Shown: positions 1 through 12,779, counted from the first letter of the stretch. The stretch: DNA of 64,000 nucleotides from Bolinopsis microptera (GCF_026151205.1 NC_087077.1:13304983-13368982), one strand, 5' to 3'. Program-made: numbers and translations. The notes: generated by a model from the sequence alone, not told the origin.

Positions 1-395
1 TTTGTTGCTTCAAACTCAAAGAACCGTATCAACTGGTCTTTAAGTATTTTAAATGTAAGGCTTTTCTTACGTGTTGCATAACTTTTGTCTTTTTACCGCA
101 TTGATGGAAGTTGGAACACTTCTAATCTAATCGACCCATTGCACCTGGGCACCATGCTATGCGAAATCTCTAAATATTAGAGCACAAAGTCTGTCCGTTT
201 TGGTCGAGTAGCGGCTCGATATAGTTTGATTTTACCGTTTGTTGGGCGGTTTCTCATATTGAAGCTTGAACACCTGTTTTTTGTAAGAGTGTCATTAAAT
301 AGACAAATATTAAGTTTGGGGCGTATCAACTGATCATTTATATCGTACTCCCACGAACTTTGACGCATTTTGAAAGATTGTGTCAATATAATTGG

Positions 396-406
396 TGTAT
401 ATATAA
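396..406 (+). promoter_or_regulatory. TATA box of the secreted-protein gene
   Basis: A TATATATAA-type element lies about 50 bases upstream of the ATG at 450, so transcription would start near 425-435 with a very short leader. The element is seen directly; its use is inferred from spacing. Confidence 0.5.
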
Positions 407-449
407 CACCCACTCTATCCATCTCTCGTTCAGTTGGTCAGGAATCAGG

Positions 450-1217
450 ATGAAGGTGCTTTTACTTGTTGTTCTAATCTGTGCCTCCTCTGTCTTTGCA
501 CGACTGGAGATTGAGGAATGGATACCTATCACCGAATCACAGGATGTCACAGAAGCAAAGCCTGGATGGCATAATGACTGTGTAGATGACTTGGAAACCA
601 TTTTCAAAGACAAGGATATCATCGAGGATGATGATTTAGCTATGAAAGGAGAGGGAGAAGCTAAGAACGTGTTAAATGATAAGGGTTGTCCGCAACAGAG
701 AGTGATTGACACCGCTGTCGTGTTCTGCAAGTACTCCTGGAAAAGCAAGAAGAGGGGCTGCAAAACAGCATTAGGAGACTTCAAAACTTTCCTCGAAAAG
801 GATGACTATGATGAACAGATTCTGGGTTGTGGTTTTGCGTCTGATAACGGCAAAGGATTCGCTTTTGTCTGCCTGAAAGAGAGGGAGCCACAAAAGCTAA
901 GGAGGCTTCAAAACACTGTGACAAGCGTTTGTCAAAACGGAATCAATGAACTTTACAAAAAAGATAACGTTTACAAAGATGCAGATCTGGAGGACAAAGC
1001 ACTGTATACCAGCCAAACAGCTCTCGACAAAGGTAACTGCAAAGAATCACCAGCAAACAGCCGGTGTAAAGTTATCAGAAACCTGGTGTCTGTAGACAGG
1101 GCTTCTGTATGTGTCGCCCTCACTGACGGAATTAACCCAAGAGTGGCAAAACGAGTCGGTTGTAAGTTCGTTCAAGAAGGTAATGGAGCCTTGACATGTG
1201 TAATCAGGCCAAAGTAA
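450..1217 (+). CDS. Secreted protein with two six-cysteine repeats, unknown family
   Basis: Single-exon gene for about 255 residues. I choose the ATG at 450 because it opens directly into a classic signal peptide (MKVLLLVVLICASSVFA, cleavage likely before RLEI); the frame is open further upstream, but that stretch overlaps the TATA box. The mature chain has 12 cysteines that divide into two sets of six. Each half ends in a similar pattern: GC, then about ten residues, then a second cysteine in a hydrophobic run (LGCGFASDNGKGFAFVCL and VGCKFVQEGNGALTCVI). This suggests an internal duplication of a disulfide-stabilised domain. No enzyme motif, transmembrane segment or GPI signal is seen. I do not recognise the family; an extracellular or secretory-granule role is inferred only from the signal peptide and cysteines. 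The next gene downstream, TMEM11, is unrelated. Confidence 0.85.
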   Translation: MKVLLLVVLICASSVFARLEIEEWIPITESQDVTEAKPGWHNDCVDDLETIFKDKDIIEDDDLAMKGEGEAKNVLNDKGCPQQRVIDTAVVFCKYSWKSKKRGCKTALGDFKTFLEKDDYDEQILGCGFASDNGKGFAFVCLKEREPQKLRRLQNTVTSVCQNGINELYKKDNVYKDADLEDKALYTSQTALDKGNCKESPANSRCKVIRNLVSVDRASVCVALTDGINPRVAKRVGCKFVQEGNGALTCVIRPK

Positions 1218-1698
1218 CAAGATCAGCATCCAAAGTTAGAAAATATAGGGAAAGTGGACGAAATATATAAAAGATTCAAGTTAAATTTCTTAAGGGATGA
1301 TATAGCTTTAATAGGCACACATACAATTATTTTTTTATAAAATTTGGCACCCCGGAAATTAATAAATTAATCACGATTTTGTTGTTGATTTTATCATATT
1401 GTTGTTTTCTTTGAATGTTTTTTTTTCAGTTCAATTGCTGTCTCTGTTGAAGTCACATTAAGAATTAGAAAATATTAACCCAGAAAAGTCGATTGAAAGT
1501 ATTAAAAACATAATGAAAATATGATACACATATAGTATACATATACAAACAACAAAAAACGGCTAATATGATATAAGCTTTAATTTGCACGTCAGCATGA
1601 ACATTAAAAATTAAACGTACTCTCATAAAAATAATTAGAAACGACTAAAATACTTTAAAATACTGTAAACAATTTGGTACTACGGGTTCTATTCGCAG

Positions 1699-2721
1699 GT
1701 GAAGAATGTATGAGGTACATCAGAGTTGGGAACGCCCTTCACAAGGTCTGCGTCTTATCCGGAGTCACCGCTCTAGGTATGGCTATACATTGTATTGTAT
1801 ATACATTGTTTACAGTATCCAGGCTCCATTAGCTGATTTTTTAATAATATAATACCTTTTTTTAAATTTTAGTACATATAATATATTGCTAACTTATATT
1901 ACATGCTTTAGAATCTGCTTTGTAAATTACACGAGGAACTTGTAGCCAGGAACTAGTAGCTAATAAGACTTAATTTATAAAGGACTGATTGTAAAGGACT
2001 TATTGAATAAGTCCTTCACGATCAGTTAAAAGCAGTTTGCTAACTCAGATATATAATATGATTATTTAAATGATACCCAATAACACTGATCACATGAGCA
2101 AGTTCTAGTGTTCAATGTTAACCAGCTCACTGAACTGTAAAGGAGAACATAACTGAATATTCCTCTTTTCCCAGGTGTTTCCGGTTTCAAATGGTCGTGG
2201 TCGATACCGTTCAGTGCCCTAACTGTGGGGTGCGCTGCAGTGTACCAATTCAGTTGGCAGCACGATCCAGCTTGTAAATATCAGGTTAGTTCAATAGTTT
2301 TGTAAAGCTAGACTTGAAAGAGAAAAGTCCGTTAAGATACGGGAGAAACAGGTAGCTAATAGCCAGTGGAGTTTTAATCTGAACTTTTTATGTAAAATCT
2401 GGAATGGAGTATTGTTTATGAGTCGCATGGTTGCAACTTTGCAATGTATTCTTTTTAGATCAAAGTAAAATCTGTTTCAAATCGCGATCAGTTATATGGA
2501 TACACTTTTAATTCAGCACTTTTTATGACGACTGTCTCCCACCCCAGGTAGACACTGCTGGTCACTATCTTCACAGGATCCCGCTGGATCAGCTCACTGC
2601 CTCTGCGCCGATTATCCTCCTGCGACGCGACGACCGCGTCAGGAAGAAACTCCACAATACTATTGCGGGTGCTTGCGGCATCCTTCTGGTTTACCAGCTT
2701 TTTTCATACGCTACTAGTTGA
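1699..2721 (+). CDS. TMEM11: TMEM11, mitochondrial inner-membrane protein (3' exons)
   Basis: Three exons at 1699-1776, 2175-2284 and 2548-2721 (stop) join in phase and encode the last 120 or so residues of TMEM11. In animals this protein sits in the mitochondrial inner membrane and affects cristae shape. Diagnostic matches are the VGNALHK segment before the first hydrophobic stretch, SWQHDPACKYQ after the second, and LRRDDRVRKKLHNTIA near the end, each close to the human protein (192 residues). The first exon here begins one base into a codon, so at least one upstream coding exon is missing. I could not find it between 1218 and 1698, so it may lie before this window, which would place the secreted-protein gene inside a TMEM11 intron. 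Confidence 0.8.
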
Positions 2722-3355
2722 GTGCTGCATGTTGTAGCAGTGGTTGTTGGAAGTTATAAGTTGAATGTTTTAAGTACCTATGTCTAGATTCCTGGGCTTA
2801 TTGCTTTCTTGTATTTTTGAATTTTGTTATTTTCCAGTTTTCCGGATTAAGATAAATCTCAGAAAATGTTTTTCAACCATGGATGATATAACTGAACATG
2901 AATATTTGAGCTAAGTAGATGTTAGCGCGCTGCAGGAATTATGACAAATGCCTGATTATTTAACATAATCGGTCTGAACGAGGAGATATATTACATTTTG
3001 TATTCATAAGTTTATATCATGGCTCTAGTTAATTTTTAAGCTTACCTAGCGGTACCTATTATATGATGTTATTTTTTATTGTTAAACTGGAAATGTAAAC
3101 AATTCATTCATTGCCACCCAATTAGGTTCATCTAGGAATCTTGGCTTATTTAACTTGAGCCAAAATTGTGTTAAATGATTTAAAAAAAATTGGAACTAAT
3201 TTGGTAAATTAGACACATATGAGTTACGCCTAAAAAGACGGCAAATATTTACACTTGATTTCGTAACTTCTAGCCGAAAAGAGCTCTCCAAATTCACTGT
3301 ACTTAATACAAGAGTCTCCCGATAGTTGAACTAAACACTTTTGTTAGCCGTAACA

Positions 3356-5816
3356 ATGAACGACAGTGAGCCAAGTGGTAGTGGCGTGTCACGTGACAGC
3401 GGTGTACCAATGGACACATTTGATGATAGCGTGGTTTGTAAGAACTCAGTCTCGTCCGGTAATGTGGTGTTCTTACACCCTCTGGTGGCTATGAACATTG
3501 CTGATCATGCGACCAGATACAAGATCAACAACAAGGACCATCAGTACGGTTAGTCTAGATAACCGGGTGTCACAATATTCAATAAGAATACCGTCAATTT
3601 GTAACACTCCTTATTAAATGCGATGCACAATAATCATTTTTATACGTCACGAAACGCCAGTTTTTCTGTTTCGTTCACTACAAACTTAATCTTGAATCCC
3701 TTAATCCACAGCACTGGGAGTATTGCTAGGAAAACAGACAGGTCGAGATATTGAGATAATATCTTCATTTGACGTGTGTTACGATGTGGTAGATAACTCC
3801 TGGATACTCAACAGGGACTACCTTGACAGCAGGCTTGAACAAGGTTTGTTCTTTTGTTTTGTTCTTCCGTACTTCACCTTATTATAGCAAAATCGGTCGT
3901 TGAAGTTTAGTCACCTTCGTTGGAGGTAACTAAACTGTCAATTTAATTATTCATTATACAGTAATGAAAAGATATAACTTACAAGATTCATGATAACCTA
4001 CCATAACAGTTGATCGCTTCTGACATACTCTTTTCAGTGTCTCAGATCCCCGCTGGCGGGGCAAGTTGGGCGGAGTCCACCAGCTCCGTTAGTGATGTAG
4101 TGGGATGGTACGCGCTGGGTAGCTCCCCTGCCACACGACACATCGGTATGCACACACAGATGTGCCAGGTTAATGAGAGCGTTGTGTTGCTCATGTTCGA
4201 TCATACCAACGAGAAGGAGCTTTCCATGAAAACGTACGAGTCACTCGTCGACCTTTCCAACAACCAGGTTTAGATTATTTTCTTGAGTCATTACACGAGA
4301 AATACGGTCACTCACTTTTTGATCGTCAGCTTAATTTATATCCACAAATAATTGACACGCTCGTCAGACGTAATTTATGATAGGGAATTTCGTGTGTTCT
4401 TTTCAAGAGCTCTACTTTATACAGGTTAATATTTTGCATAAACCACGTGACTTTTCTATCTCATTACCCGGAAACTAATCAAACCGATCCTTCTCCTTCC
4501 AGAGTAGAACAGTGTTCGTTGAGAGCCAATACACAGTTAAGACTACTGAGAGTGAACGTATTGGTATAGACCATGCAGCTGGGGCTAATGTATCTGGTAA
4601 GTTTCTGTGCTATCATATCACGCTAAGCTTCTTCATTTATAAGACAAAATTGTTATACAGATCTGAATAAATACTGATGCATAAAATTAATAGGGAATGT
4701 TTTTTTTTTTCTAAAGTAAGTAATGCGCAGGATTATTATCCAAACTAAATGATAAACATTTGAATTATTTCTTGATCACAGGATTCAGCGCAGTGTCCGA
4801 CGTTGTCAGTTCAAATCAAAGTGCTATAACCATGTTGAACGGACGAGCACAAGTTATATGTGACTACATTAGAGAAGTTAAAGAAGGCAAGAATCTTTAT
4901 ATCTTAATATATCGGACATATTGATAATATATTACAATAAAATCATGATATACTGCGGAGTTTGGGGAAAGGAAATGGCCGCGGTAAATCTGGGGGTTTT
5001 ACTGTATTATTGATCGGGGTGATTCTTGTTTTACTAGGGGTGATTTTATCATAATTTGATATTTCATTCCAATTAATGGGATACTTTTCGTCCTCGATAT
5101 GTTATAGTTTCTAATAAGTCTGATTTCAGGTAAAAGGAAATCAAACCCAGCTATAATGCGGGCTATATCGAGTTTGGTATCTTCGTTACCCTTAGCTCAA
5201 CAACATACTGATAACTTTGATGCTCAATGCAGTCAGGTAATTTGATAAATTCTTTCTCAATATTTTCCTACAAAAGCCGATTTCGTTTCAGAAGGGAAAA
5301 AATTATAAAAATATACATCCAATCAGATTAAGTGATCCAATTAGCAGATCTCAATATAATACATGTATGTACTTTCTAATTGAAGATCTATCTTATTCGG
5401 TCCTACAAATATTGTGCATATTTGTAAGGCTCGATGACATCCTTGTATGCGAACAGTCTACAATTTCGCGCGTCTTTAGATTATCGTTTATATAATTGCT
5501 GGGCGGGAACGTACTCACGTGGACGGGTCTATGAACGACTGGTCCGAACGGACGTGACCTTCCTCATTCCTGACTGATGAACCTGCTATCTCGTTGCTAC
5601 AATCACTGTAATCTTGTTGCCACTCACGCATATTTCCCGTTACAGGAAGTAGTAGAAGCTATGATGATCGCCTCGCTTGCTACACTAACAAGAGGAATTA
5701 TGACACACGACGAGATTGCTGCCAAATCTAACGTTATCTACTCTCACAACGTGACGAATAAAAAGATACGGAGTTTAGATGTTTTCTCAGCTTTCTCCAG
5801 AAATTTGCCGATATGA
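3356..5816 (+). CDS. COPS6: COP9 signalosome subunit 6
   Basis: Seven exons (3356-3548, 3712-3843, 4038-4267, 4503-4596, 4782-4886, 5130-5236, 5646-5816) give a continuous protein of 343 residues, close to human CSN6 (327). CSN6 is the catalytically inactive MPN-domain partner of CSN5 in the COP9 signalosome, which removes NEDD8 from cullin ubiquitin ligases. The MPN domain begins at VVFLHPLVAMNIADHATR and includes ALGVLLGKQTGRDIEII and VGWYALGS. The metal-binding JAMM signature (HxH with a later Asp) is absent (RHIGMHTQMC instead), as expected for this subunit. The C-terminal half carries the AERIG-like SERIGIDH motif and the helical tail. All splice junctions keep frame. The fifth intron uses a GC donor (GCAAG after 4886). 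The ATG at 3356 is chosen because it is the first one in frame and follows a purine-rich context. Confidence 0.93.
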
Positions 5817-6751
5817 AGATCCTAGGATGACATTATATATGAACTACATGGGATGTCAGAATGAAATGTGGGTATGGTTTCATAAGAGTTGTCTTGTGGA
5901 GAGTTAAATGAGAATAGAACACGAACACCGCATTGTCTTCGGTAATGAATCGTGAAATGAGCAAGTGTTGGACTTGGGACTGTTGGGTCTTTTTAGTATT
6001 TAATTTTCTTGCATTATATTTGGAAAATGGGCCAAGGGTAGAAAAAATAAATCTCAGGTTATTATATCTGTATATTTGCTGGTATGTATGTTTTGATGAT
6101 GAACTATTGACACAATTAATATTGGTGTTTAATGTATTCCCGAAATCCTCCTAAGAAATCACATTAGTGTTGTCAAATTCAACTAGCCTCTTAGGTTTGT
6201 ATTTTCAAGTTTTGTGATACAAGTACAGTAGAACCCCGATTTACCGCAAAGCCCGATAGACCATTTACCGTGGCTTACAGTCAGTATGTGAACAATCCAA
6301 ACCAAGAGTCACCGCAGCCGTTTTCTTAATACCCAAAACTCCGCGGTATATCAGAGTTAAAGATGCAATATAATAATCTCCGGGCTGGGACCATTTCATT
6401 TGAAAACACTAAGCTATTATAGTGCCTTAATGATTGTTGACAAGAAAAGTAAATACATAGCTGAATAGGGTTTACAATTAAATACGCAGGTCACATCCCA
6501 AATATACGCCGTACAACAGCCATTACAAATTCTTCTCAATTCCACAATGAATTTCAAATATAAATAACATAAACATCGTTAAGAAACTTGCATCGTGTGT
6601 ACATAAAGTAGATATTCTTCTTCGATTTTGAGGAGTACCCCAAAAATATATGTATTAAATGATCCATTGAAATGAGAACTAAATTATTTTTCAGTCCACA
6701 ATTATAGAACAAAATCCTTGTCACCACCTTCTAGAAAATTAAAAGCGACCT
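5817..6751. other. Intergenic stretch between COPS6 and USP5
   Basis: Both flanking genes end here and transcribe toward each other. I see no convincing coding region. An open stretch at 5933-6154 has no family features and no splice context. The only notable element is a Tigger/pogo-like terminal motif at about 6224-6245. Confidence 0.5.
6224..6245. repeat. Possible pogo/Tigger-type terminal inverted repeat
   Basis: The stretch TACAGTAGAACCCCGATTTA resembles the ends of Tigger/pogo DNA transposons. No matching inverted end was found nearby, so this may be a lone remnant or chance. Confidence 0.25.
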
Positions 6752-9700
6752 TTACATCCTCTCATAAAGATACATATAAGCCATATCTTTAGGGGGCGTG
6801 ACTGACAGAGCAACCTTTTCGTCGTTATACAGAACCCACCGTCCCTCCTTATCCCGGATGTGACAGACGTAGTGCCCGCACGCCGTGCTGCTACCCATGT
6901 GGGATATAAAGGCTTTTAACCTGTAGCGCCCAGGTCCATCTGGCAGGGAGGAGGAGGCGGAGGGAGAACTTGCGGGCTCTTCCTGGTCGAGCTCGTCGGC
7001 GTGGGAAAATATCCAATCTGCTGCCCGCTCAAGGTTGTTGTCACACTTTTTTAGCGCTTTAGTTCCCTGTTGGACTGTGAAGCCCATGGCACATAACATT
7101 TGTACGTCATCTTGATTGACAGTAACTTCAGATGTTGCAGTTTTGTGGGCTGCTCTATTACAAGCGGGTCATTTAAGTCTGGGTCATCCATATGACTGAA
7201 AATCCATTCCATAGCTTGTTCAGTCCCACCGTTTTTAGTATGATAGGCTGCCTTACGACAGGCCTCGAAACCGAATCCCATATTCATCAAGTTCTCTACG
7301 ATAGCAGGATCCGGTTCAAGAGGAGCTTCAGTTGGACCGGCCGGTAATTCAACCTCGCCAGGCTTCAGGCCATTACTTCGTAAGTGTTCTAGATCTAACA
7401 CATCTGGTACATCCAGCAAAACATCCAACTTTTTAGGCTGCCAGTTGGCAGTAAGGGTAAATCTTCGGGCTTGGAGCATAAGGTAGTTAGGGAATGTTTT
7501 AAGACCAGTCGTTTTACTGGCAGTCCCTTTCTGTGCGGTCTCGGGACTCAGGAAATCTTGTATCACTTCAGGAGATGAAAATGTTGTAAAACAGTCTCCC
7601 AGACTGAGGTTATATTTAACATAGTCTTCAGGTTTGATCTTCTCGCCAGCTGCTTCCAGCTCCGACTTTTTAGCTTCCCAAGCTTTAGCAGCTGTAAAAT
7701 TTGATGCCTTTTCCAGTGGTATGGGCAGGGACAGACAGTAATCTTTTCTAGATTTGTAGAGAACCTTCTGAGAGGCATTGCACTGAATTCTGTCTTCCAC
7801 TTCGAAACACAGGTCGTCAGAGCAAGCCAAATTGGGAGTCTTACGTTCTTCTTTCTCTGGAGAAATGAAGGTGAACGGTGTGAATCAATATTTTACCCAT
7901 TCAATATTAACATATATAATACATGGTGCAAACATTTAAAAGTGTTAATAAGTTTAAAACAGTGTAGACGACTGCAAAATAAATCCAAGAAATTAAACCT
8001 AAAACAGTGATAAGATGAAGAAAGAACTCGTGAGCATCTTGCTGTCTCGTTGAAGAGAACTCTGGGTGTCCTTGACCGATTATCGATTTCAATAACGCAG
8101 GTCTTACGCCTGTGGTAATGACATTTATCCAAACTTGCAGTATATCGTGGTCCGTGGAGACTGGGTCTAACATAAAATACGCAACTTAATTACGCTGCAA
8201 TTTCTCAATTATTGCATGGCACGAAAATTTAAACATACCGTTTTCTTGCCCGGGTTTCAAATCCTCGGGACCGACAGAATACTTCCCAGGATTTTGAGTG
8301 TAATGAATGAGGTTCTTTAGCTGTGTCCCAAAGTCAGTTGGAACCTGAATGTTTGTTATTGATTGAATCAACTAACTCAATGATAAATTCGGTCGTGGAA
8401 CAAATGCTGAATGTGCTTTCATTATTAGTCAGACTATGCGCGCTACTGGAACAGTAATAATTGCCACAATCTTATTATTATCAAAATATGATAGCAATCA
8501 ATACCTTTAGTCTTGACGAGATAATTAAAATCGTTCAATTATCATTAAATCTAACCTGGGAGCTTGAAGTGCCGTTTGCTAAGTATTTATTCGAAATCTT
8601 TCCAACACAGTTTACTAAAACCTGCAAAAAGTAAGCCCATGTGTTATAAGACGAACTTGCACGAAAATGTAAATTTTCAGCGTAAATTTAATTTTGATTG
8701 TGATCATTAGTTAAACTAAGACACGAACCTGAAGCACGCTGTTCATGTAACAAGTGTTACCCATGTTGACATAACCCAAATAGCCGGAACCAAATACCGG
8801 TTTCAGAGCCACACCCGACTCAAGAATGTTGTCACACTCAAACTTAAAGTTCATGTTTGCAGCAATTTCTAGCTCGTTCATGGTCTTATCTGAAAAGTTC
8901 AGGACATCCATAATCAAACTATCTTTGTTTAGACAAAAGTTTAAACAAAATTGTAATATAACTGCTGGTTCCTTATTACCTCTTCAAGGCCTCCTCCGTA
9001 TTGACTTGTATACAGGGGTTGTCTAAAGAATGATCAAAGATGGCTTGGTATGTATCAATATAACCAAGGCTACTTTTATTCATAGAAGTTGTAAAAAAGT
9101 TCAACGTTTGACAACTTTTTTCTATTTGTAACAGTGCTTACCAGTCTGTTGACACTGCATCATGTCAATACCAAAGTGTCGCAAGTGCTTGGCTAGTTGG
9201 GTATCAATTACCATATCATCTTCATCATATGAGTACACATCACCACCCTGAAGATTTAACAGTTACCCTCCAAAACACCGTGCACTGGTTATTAGGACAG
9301 AGATAGTGCGTAAGATGATAACATTACCATTAAAACTTCCGTAATTTAATTACAATGTAGCGTAAATTAATTACACTTAACCTGGGGAGTAATGGTTCCC
9401 AGTTTCACAGCTAGCGGGTATTTAGTCTGATCGTAGTAATCAATAGCATGATTATTACCACCCGTACCGTCGAAGTATTTCCTGCCACAAAAGATGGTAC
9501 CGCAAGTTAGGTTCATCCACAAGTTGTCTGTTTTATCACAGCCGACTACGGAACACTTCCATGGTCCAGGGGCTACCTAGGGGGTGTGATTGGTTTTCTT
9601 CAGGAAAATATCAGGTCTAATCTCCTAGAGCTTTTTGGAACTGACTGTGCTTGTGTGCTAGATACATTATGCAATCAATCAACGATTACTATCAATAATT

Positions 9701-10786
9701 CATTCCAAGCTGAGTTAAGGAGCTAACTGCCACCGAATATAAAAGGTAGTTAAATATGATTAATGATTACCTGAACACCATTGCTGAGTTGGGTTAAAGT
9801 ATCGGAATGTTTGGAATTTGCTCTGACATCTCCCTCCCACTGGTTATTCTGATCCTGCTGACCTAAAAAAGGAAACTTTAATGATTGAAGAAAGTGCAGC
9901 CAGATGGAGCATGATAATCGAAACTGCCGATAATGTTGGCTATTTCAAGGTATTTATCACTATGCTGTTCATAACTACTGTTAGTTTAATGTCTTACCTG
10001 CAGAGGAGAAAGCTATGACGTTGTTAGCAGTTTGACTAACTATGTCTGGTATAGAGGGACCCCCAAAGTCTAGATCCTGTCCTGCTCCATCTCCTCCACG
10101 AACGTGAATACTGTATATATCCTGGTATTGGTTAAATGATTTAAGTAGAGTTAACTATCCTCCCACAATTCGATAAGAAATATAATGTATTAAATTCGGA
10201 ATTTCAAGCCATTGAAGAGAGGTTATATATCCGTTTAATACTAATAACTTAAAGTTACTGCACAGTGATGGTGTGTTTGATCTCCAACTGGGCACTGACC
10301 TGGTACTCAAAGTTATCTTTATCCTCAAATCCACCCTCCACGCCAATAGCCAGTCTTGTTATCTTAGCTGGAGGATCTTCAGAGTCGTCTGTAGCAGGCC
10401 TGCGCTCTTTACTTCTTTCGCGTGCTTCAAATATACACCCGGCTGTGGAAAATTTATTAGTATCATCTAATACACTGACCATGCGTCATTTGAATTAAAT
10501 AAATTGTGCAGCACAAATTTGATTTTATAAAATTGAAATTGGAAGTCAAGCAAACACATTGACTCCAAGTTAGCAAATTGATTTGCAATTATACGCAACC
10601 CAGAAGTAAGTTGTTTGGATCAGCCAATAATACCTTGTTGACATGTTGAGAACAGTGGCCCCAATACTTCTCAAAGTCAATGTAGAGAGGACCGTGGAGA
10701 GGTGTATCAAAACAGTAGACACACTGATCCTTGTAGATCTTAGTGGAGTGGCTCAGAGGACTGATACTACTAAGCAAACTCTCCAT
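6752..10786 (-). CDS. USP5: Ubiquitin carboxyl-terminal hydrolase 5 (isopeptidase T)
   Basis: Eleven exons in order: 10786-10634, 10442-10300, 10121-9998, 9862-9771, 9576-9382, 9247-9142, 8889-8729, 8621-8556, 8344-8239, 8166-7999 and 7856-6752, about 806 residues (human 835-858). USP5 disassembles free polyubiquitin chains in cytosol and nucleus. Visible parts: the variant N-terminal region ending LAIGVEGGF; the ZnF-UBP domain ([37 protein letters not shown]); the Cys box GNTCYMNSV with the nucleophile; [11 protein letters not shown]; two UBA domains (from [12 protein letters not shown] and [11 protein letters not shown]); and the His box CGHYVCH. Two junctions are one base out of phase: exon 1/exon 2, and inside the last exon near 7105-7135 between the UBA domains, where the sequence passes through AAAA. 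One extra base at each gives a continuous USP5, so these look like base-call or assembly errors; a real lesion cannot be excluded. Confidence 0.92.
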
Positions 10787-11126
10787 GTCCTTATTTGGAG
10801 TCAGGGTTAGTGAAGTTCGGATTACAAATACAAAGCTATAACAGGAGTAAATGTAAATTGGAATTGTTTGGTTTACTTACACCGAGGGGATGGACTGACG
10901 CCGAGTGTAATATATTTTGTTCAGTTTACTAGAGTGAAAAGCGTACATTGGTCAAAACACCATAATCTTAAAAAGCAAAGGTATTTAGTATAGTGGAATT
11001 TAAAAAATTGCAAATCATATCATACAAATTGTCTCAAAACCGAATAAAAATGTCTGAAAAAATATAGAAATCTTTTAAAAAGTATCTGAAAAGCTGAAAT
11101 AGCCAAATCACAGTTTATCTGTTTCT

Positions 11127-12309
11127 TTAAACAAATATCACTTGGTCCAGTGTCCTATCCGAGTCAGTGGTTGGAACATTATCCAACATCTGTACACTGT
11201 ACGCCAGAGCAATAGTGTACGGCTGCTTACCCCACCTACTCTCGTACTTTGTGAGGTAGTTGTCATAGTAACCTTTACCTCTTCCTATTCGTAGTCCTGA
11301 GATTTAACCAGAAATAGTTTAGGTTGAATTGTTGAATTGTACAGAGGACAATGTGAAGTTGATCAAGTATGCCTAATGCATTGCAGTGTTTCATCTTTGG
11401 TTGCATCAACCTGCTAAGACATACAATTAAAGATGATTGCTTTTAAACAAACAATATCCTACCTTCCTTAGTGAAGCCAAGACCAGGACAGAGGATGAGA
11501 TCTAGTCCAGTTGTACTAATAGCATGTTCTCTCACTTTATAATCAGTCGGCTGCCTGAAATTAACTAATTTTAGGAAAAAAATATATTCAGATAATATTT
11601 ATGGCATATCAATGAAATATTTGAGTAAGGAGTGAATAATCTCAGTTACCATTTACCACTATGAAGAACAGTCTACACAGTCTACACAGTCTACACTGTC
11701 AGCACAGTCAGCACAGTCTACACAGTCTACACTGCCTACACAGTCAGCACAAATCCCACTCACCTCACCCCATAAGTATCCAGAGGAAGAGACGTATAGT
11801 CCTCTAAATCTTTGATTTTAACCATAACCATCTCCTCTTTGTTAAAGTAGGGGACAAACAGACTCTTTTTTGTTTCCAGAATGCTCGTTATTATCGCACG
11901 TGTACACACTTCCTCTGACATAGAGACATATACTGAAATATGGTCCAAGATCATGATACCGATCACGTTAATTAATTAACCTGGATTGGGACAAAAGTAG
12001 TTGAGACGTATTATAGACTATACTATAAATCTACAGTGATCAAATTTCTAGTAAATTAATAGACATAAAACTGTTAAGAAAAAGTGCATCTTGGTAACCA
12101 GGTAACGGATCATTTCTGATACAAATTAATGGGCATTCAATCCAGCACTTACCACAAATATTCTGACAACTGCTGTATTTCTCACTCGCAAGAACTTTTC
12201 CGGCGACGATACTGCTTTCCTTTGCTTTGTCAGCTTCTGTCATTTGTCTGAGCCGGTCTTTCAGCTGTTTTCTCAGTAACTTTTTGGCAGCAAATATCGC
12301 ACATGACAT
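11127..12309 (-). CDS. MTHFS: 5-formyltetrahydrofolate cyclo-ligase (methenyltetrahydrofolate synthetase)
   Basis: Four exons (12309-12153, 11932-11764, 11554-11463, 11296-11127) join in phase to give 195 residues, against 203 in human. The enzyme uses ATP to convert 5-formyl-THF to 5,10-methenyl-THF in cytosolic one-carbon metabolism. Recognised features are the N-terminal basic helix KKLLRKQLKDRLRQM, the middle segment VYVSMSEEVCTRAII, GLDLILCPGLGFTKEG, and the family signature RIGRGKGYYDNYL that lines the nucleotide/substrate site. The start at 12309 is the first in-frame ATG and matches the family N-terminus. Intron 2 contains a 9-base tandem repeat (11669-11750). The gene ends about 340 bases from the 5' end of USP5, which lies downstream on the same strand. 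Confidence 0.93.
11669..11750. repeat. 9-bp minisatellite in MTHFS intron 2
   Basis: About nine units of CAGTCTACA with variants CAGTCAGCA and CTGTCAGCA are arranged head to tail. Confidence 0.85.
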
Positions 12310-12779
12310 TCCCCCTACTTATTAAATAAGTGTTTAGTTTACAAATACAATTCATAAATCTATTTAATAGACACGTCTTGTTGTATTGGTGGTTATAAGA
12401 ATCTTACATGAGTTTATCTTGTAGTGAAACCCGTGAGAACATTTAATGAACACATAATCAAGTTTTGTTAAACATAAATTTGATTCTAAATAAGAAATAT
12501 TAAATACGCTATTGCAATCTGATGAAATATAGCATAAAAAAATTTCCTTGTTAAAAATAATTGGGCGAAAACCAGTAAAAAGCTGGTAAAAAGTAGGTGA
12601 TAGATTGTCAAAAATTCTCGTTGTATGTATGTAAGCTTAAGCACTGTAATAAAGCACCTAATAAGATCCTTTACTCCATCTTCATAGTTAATTGCCTGGT
12701 ATTTAGTTGATTTTATGTAATTCAATCAATCATTCATCTCATTAATATATCATTTCTCATTTACATAATATTGTAGCTT

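Noticed and set aside
4010-4273. Start of COPS6 at the upstream TTG/ATG-less extensions of exon 3
   Set aside because: Reading upstream of 4038 is intron; splice sites and phase place the exon start there.
5933-6154. 73-residue + strand frame after COPS6
   Set aside because: No family features, no promoter or splice context, composition typical of random AT-rich DNA.
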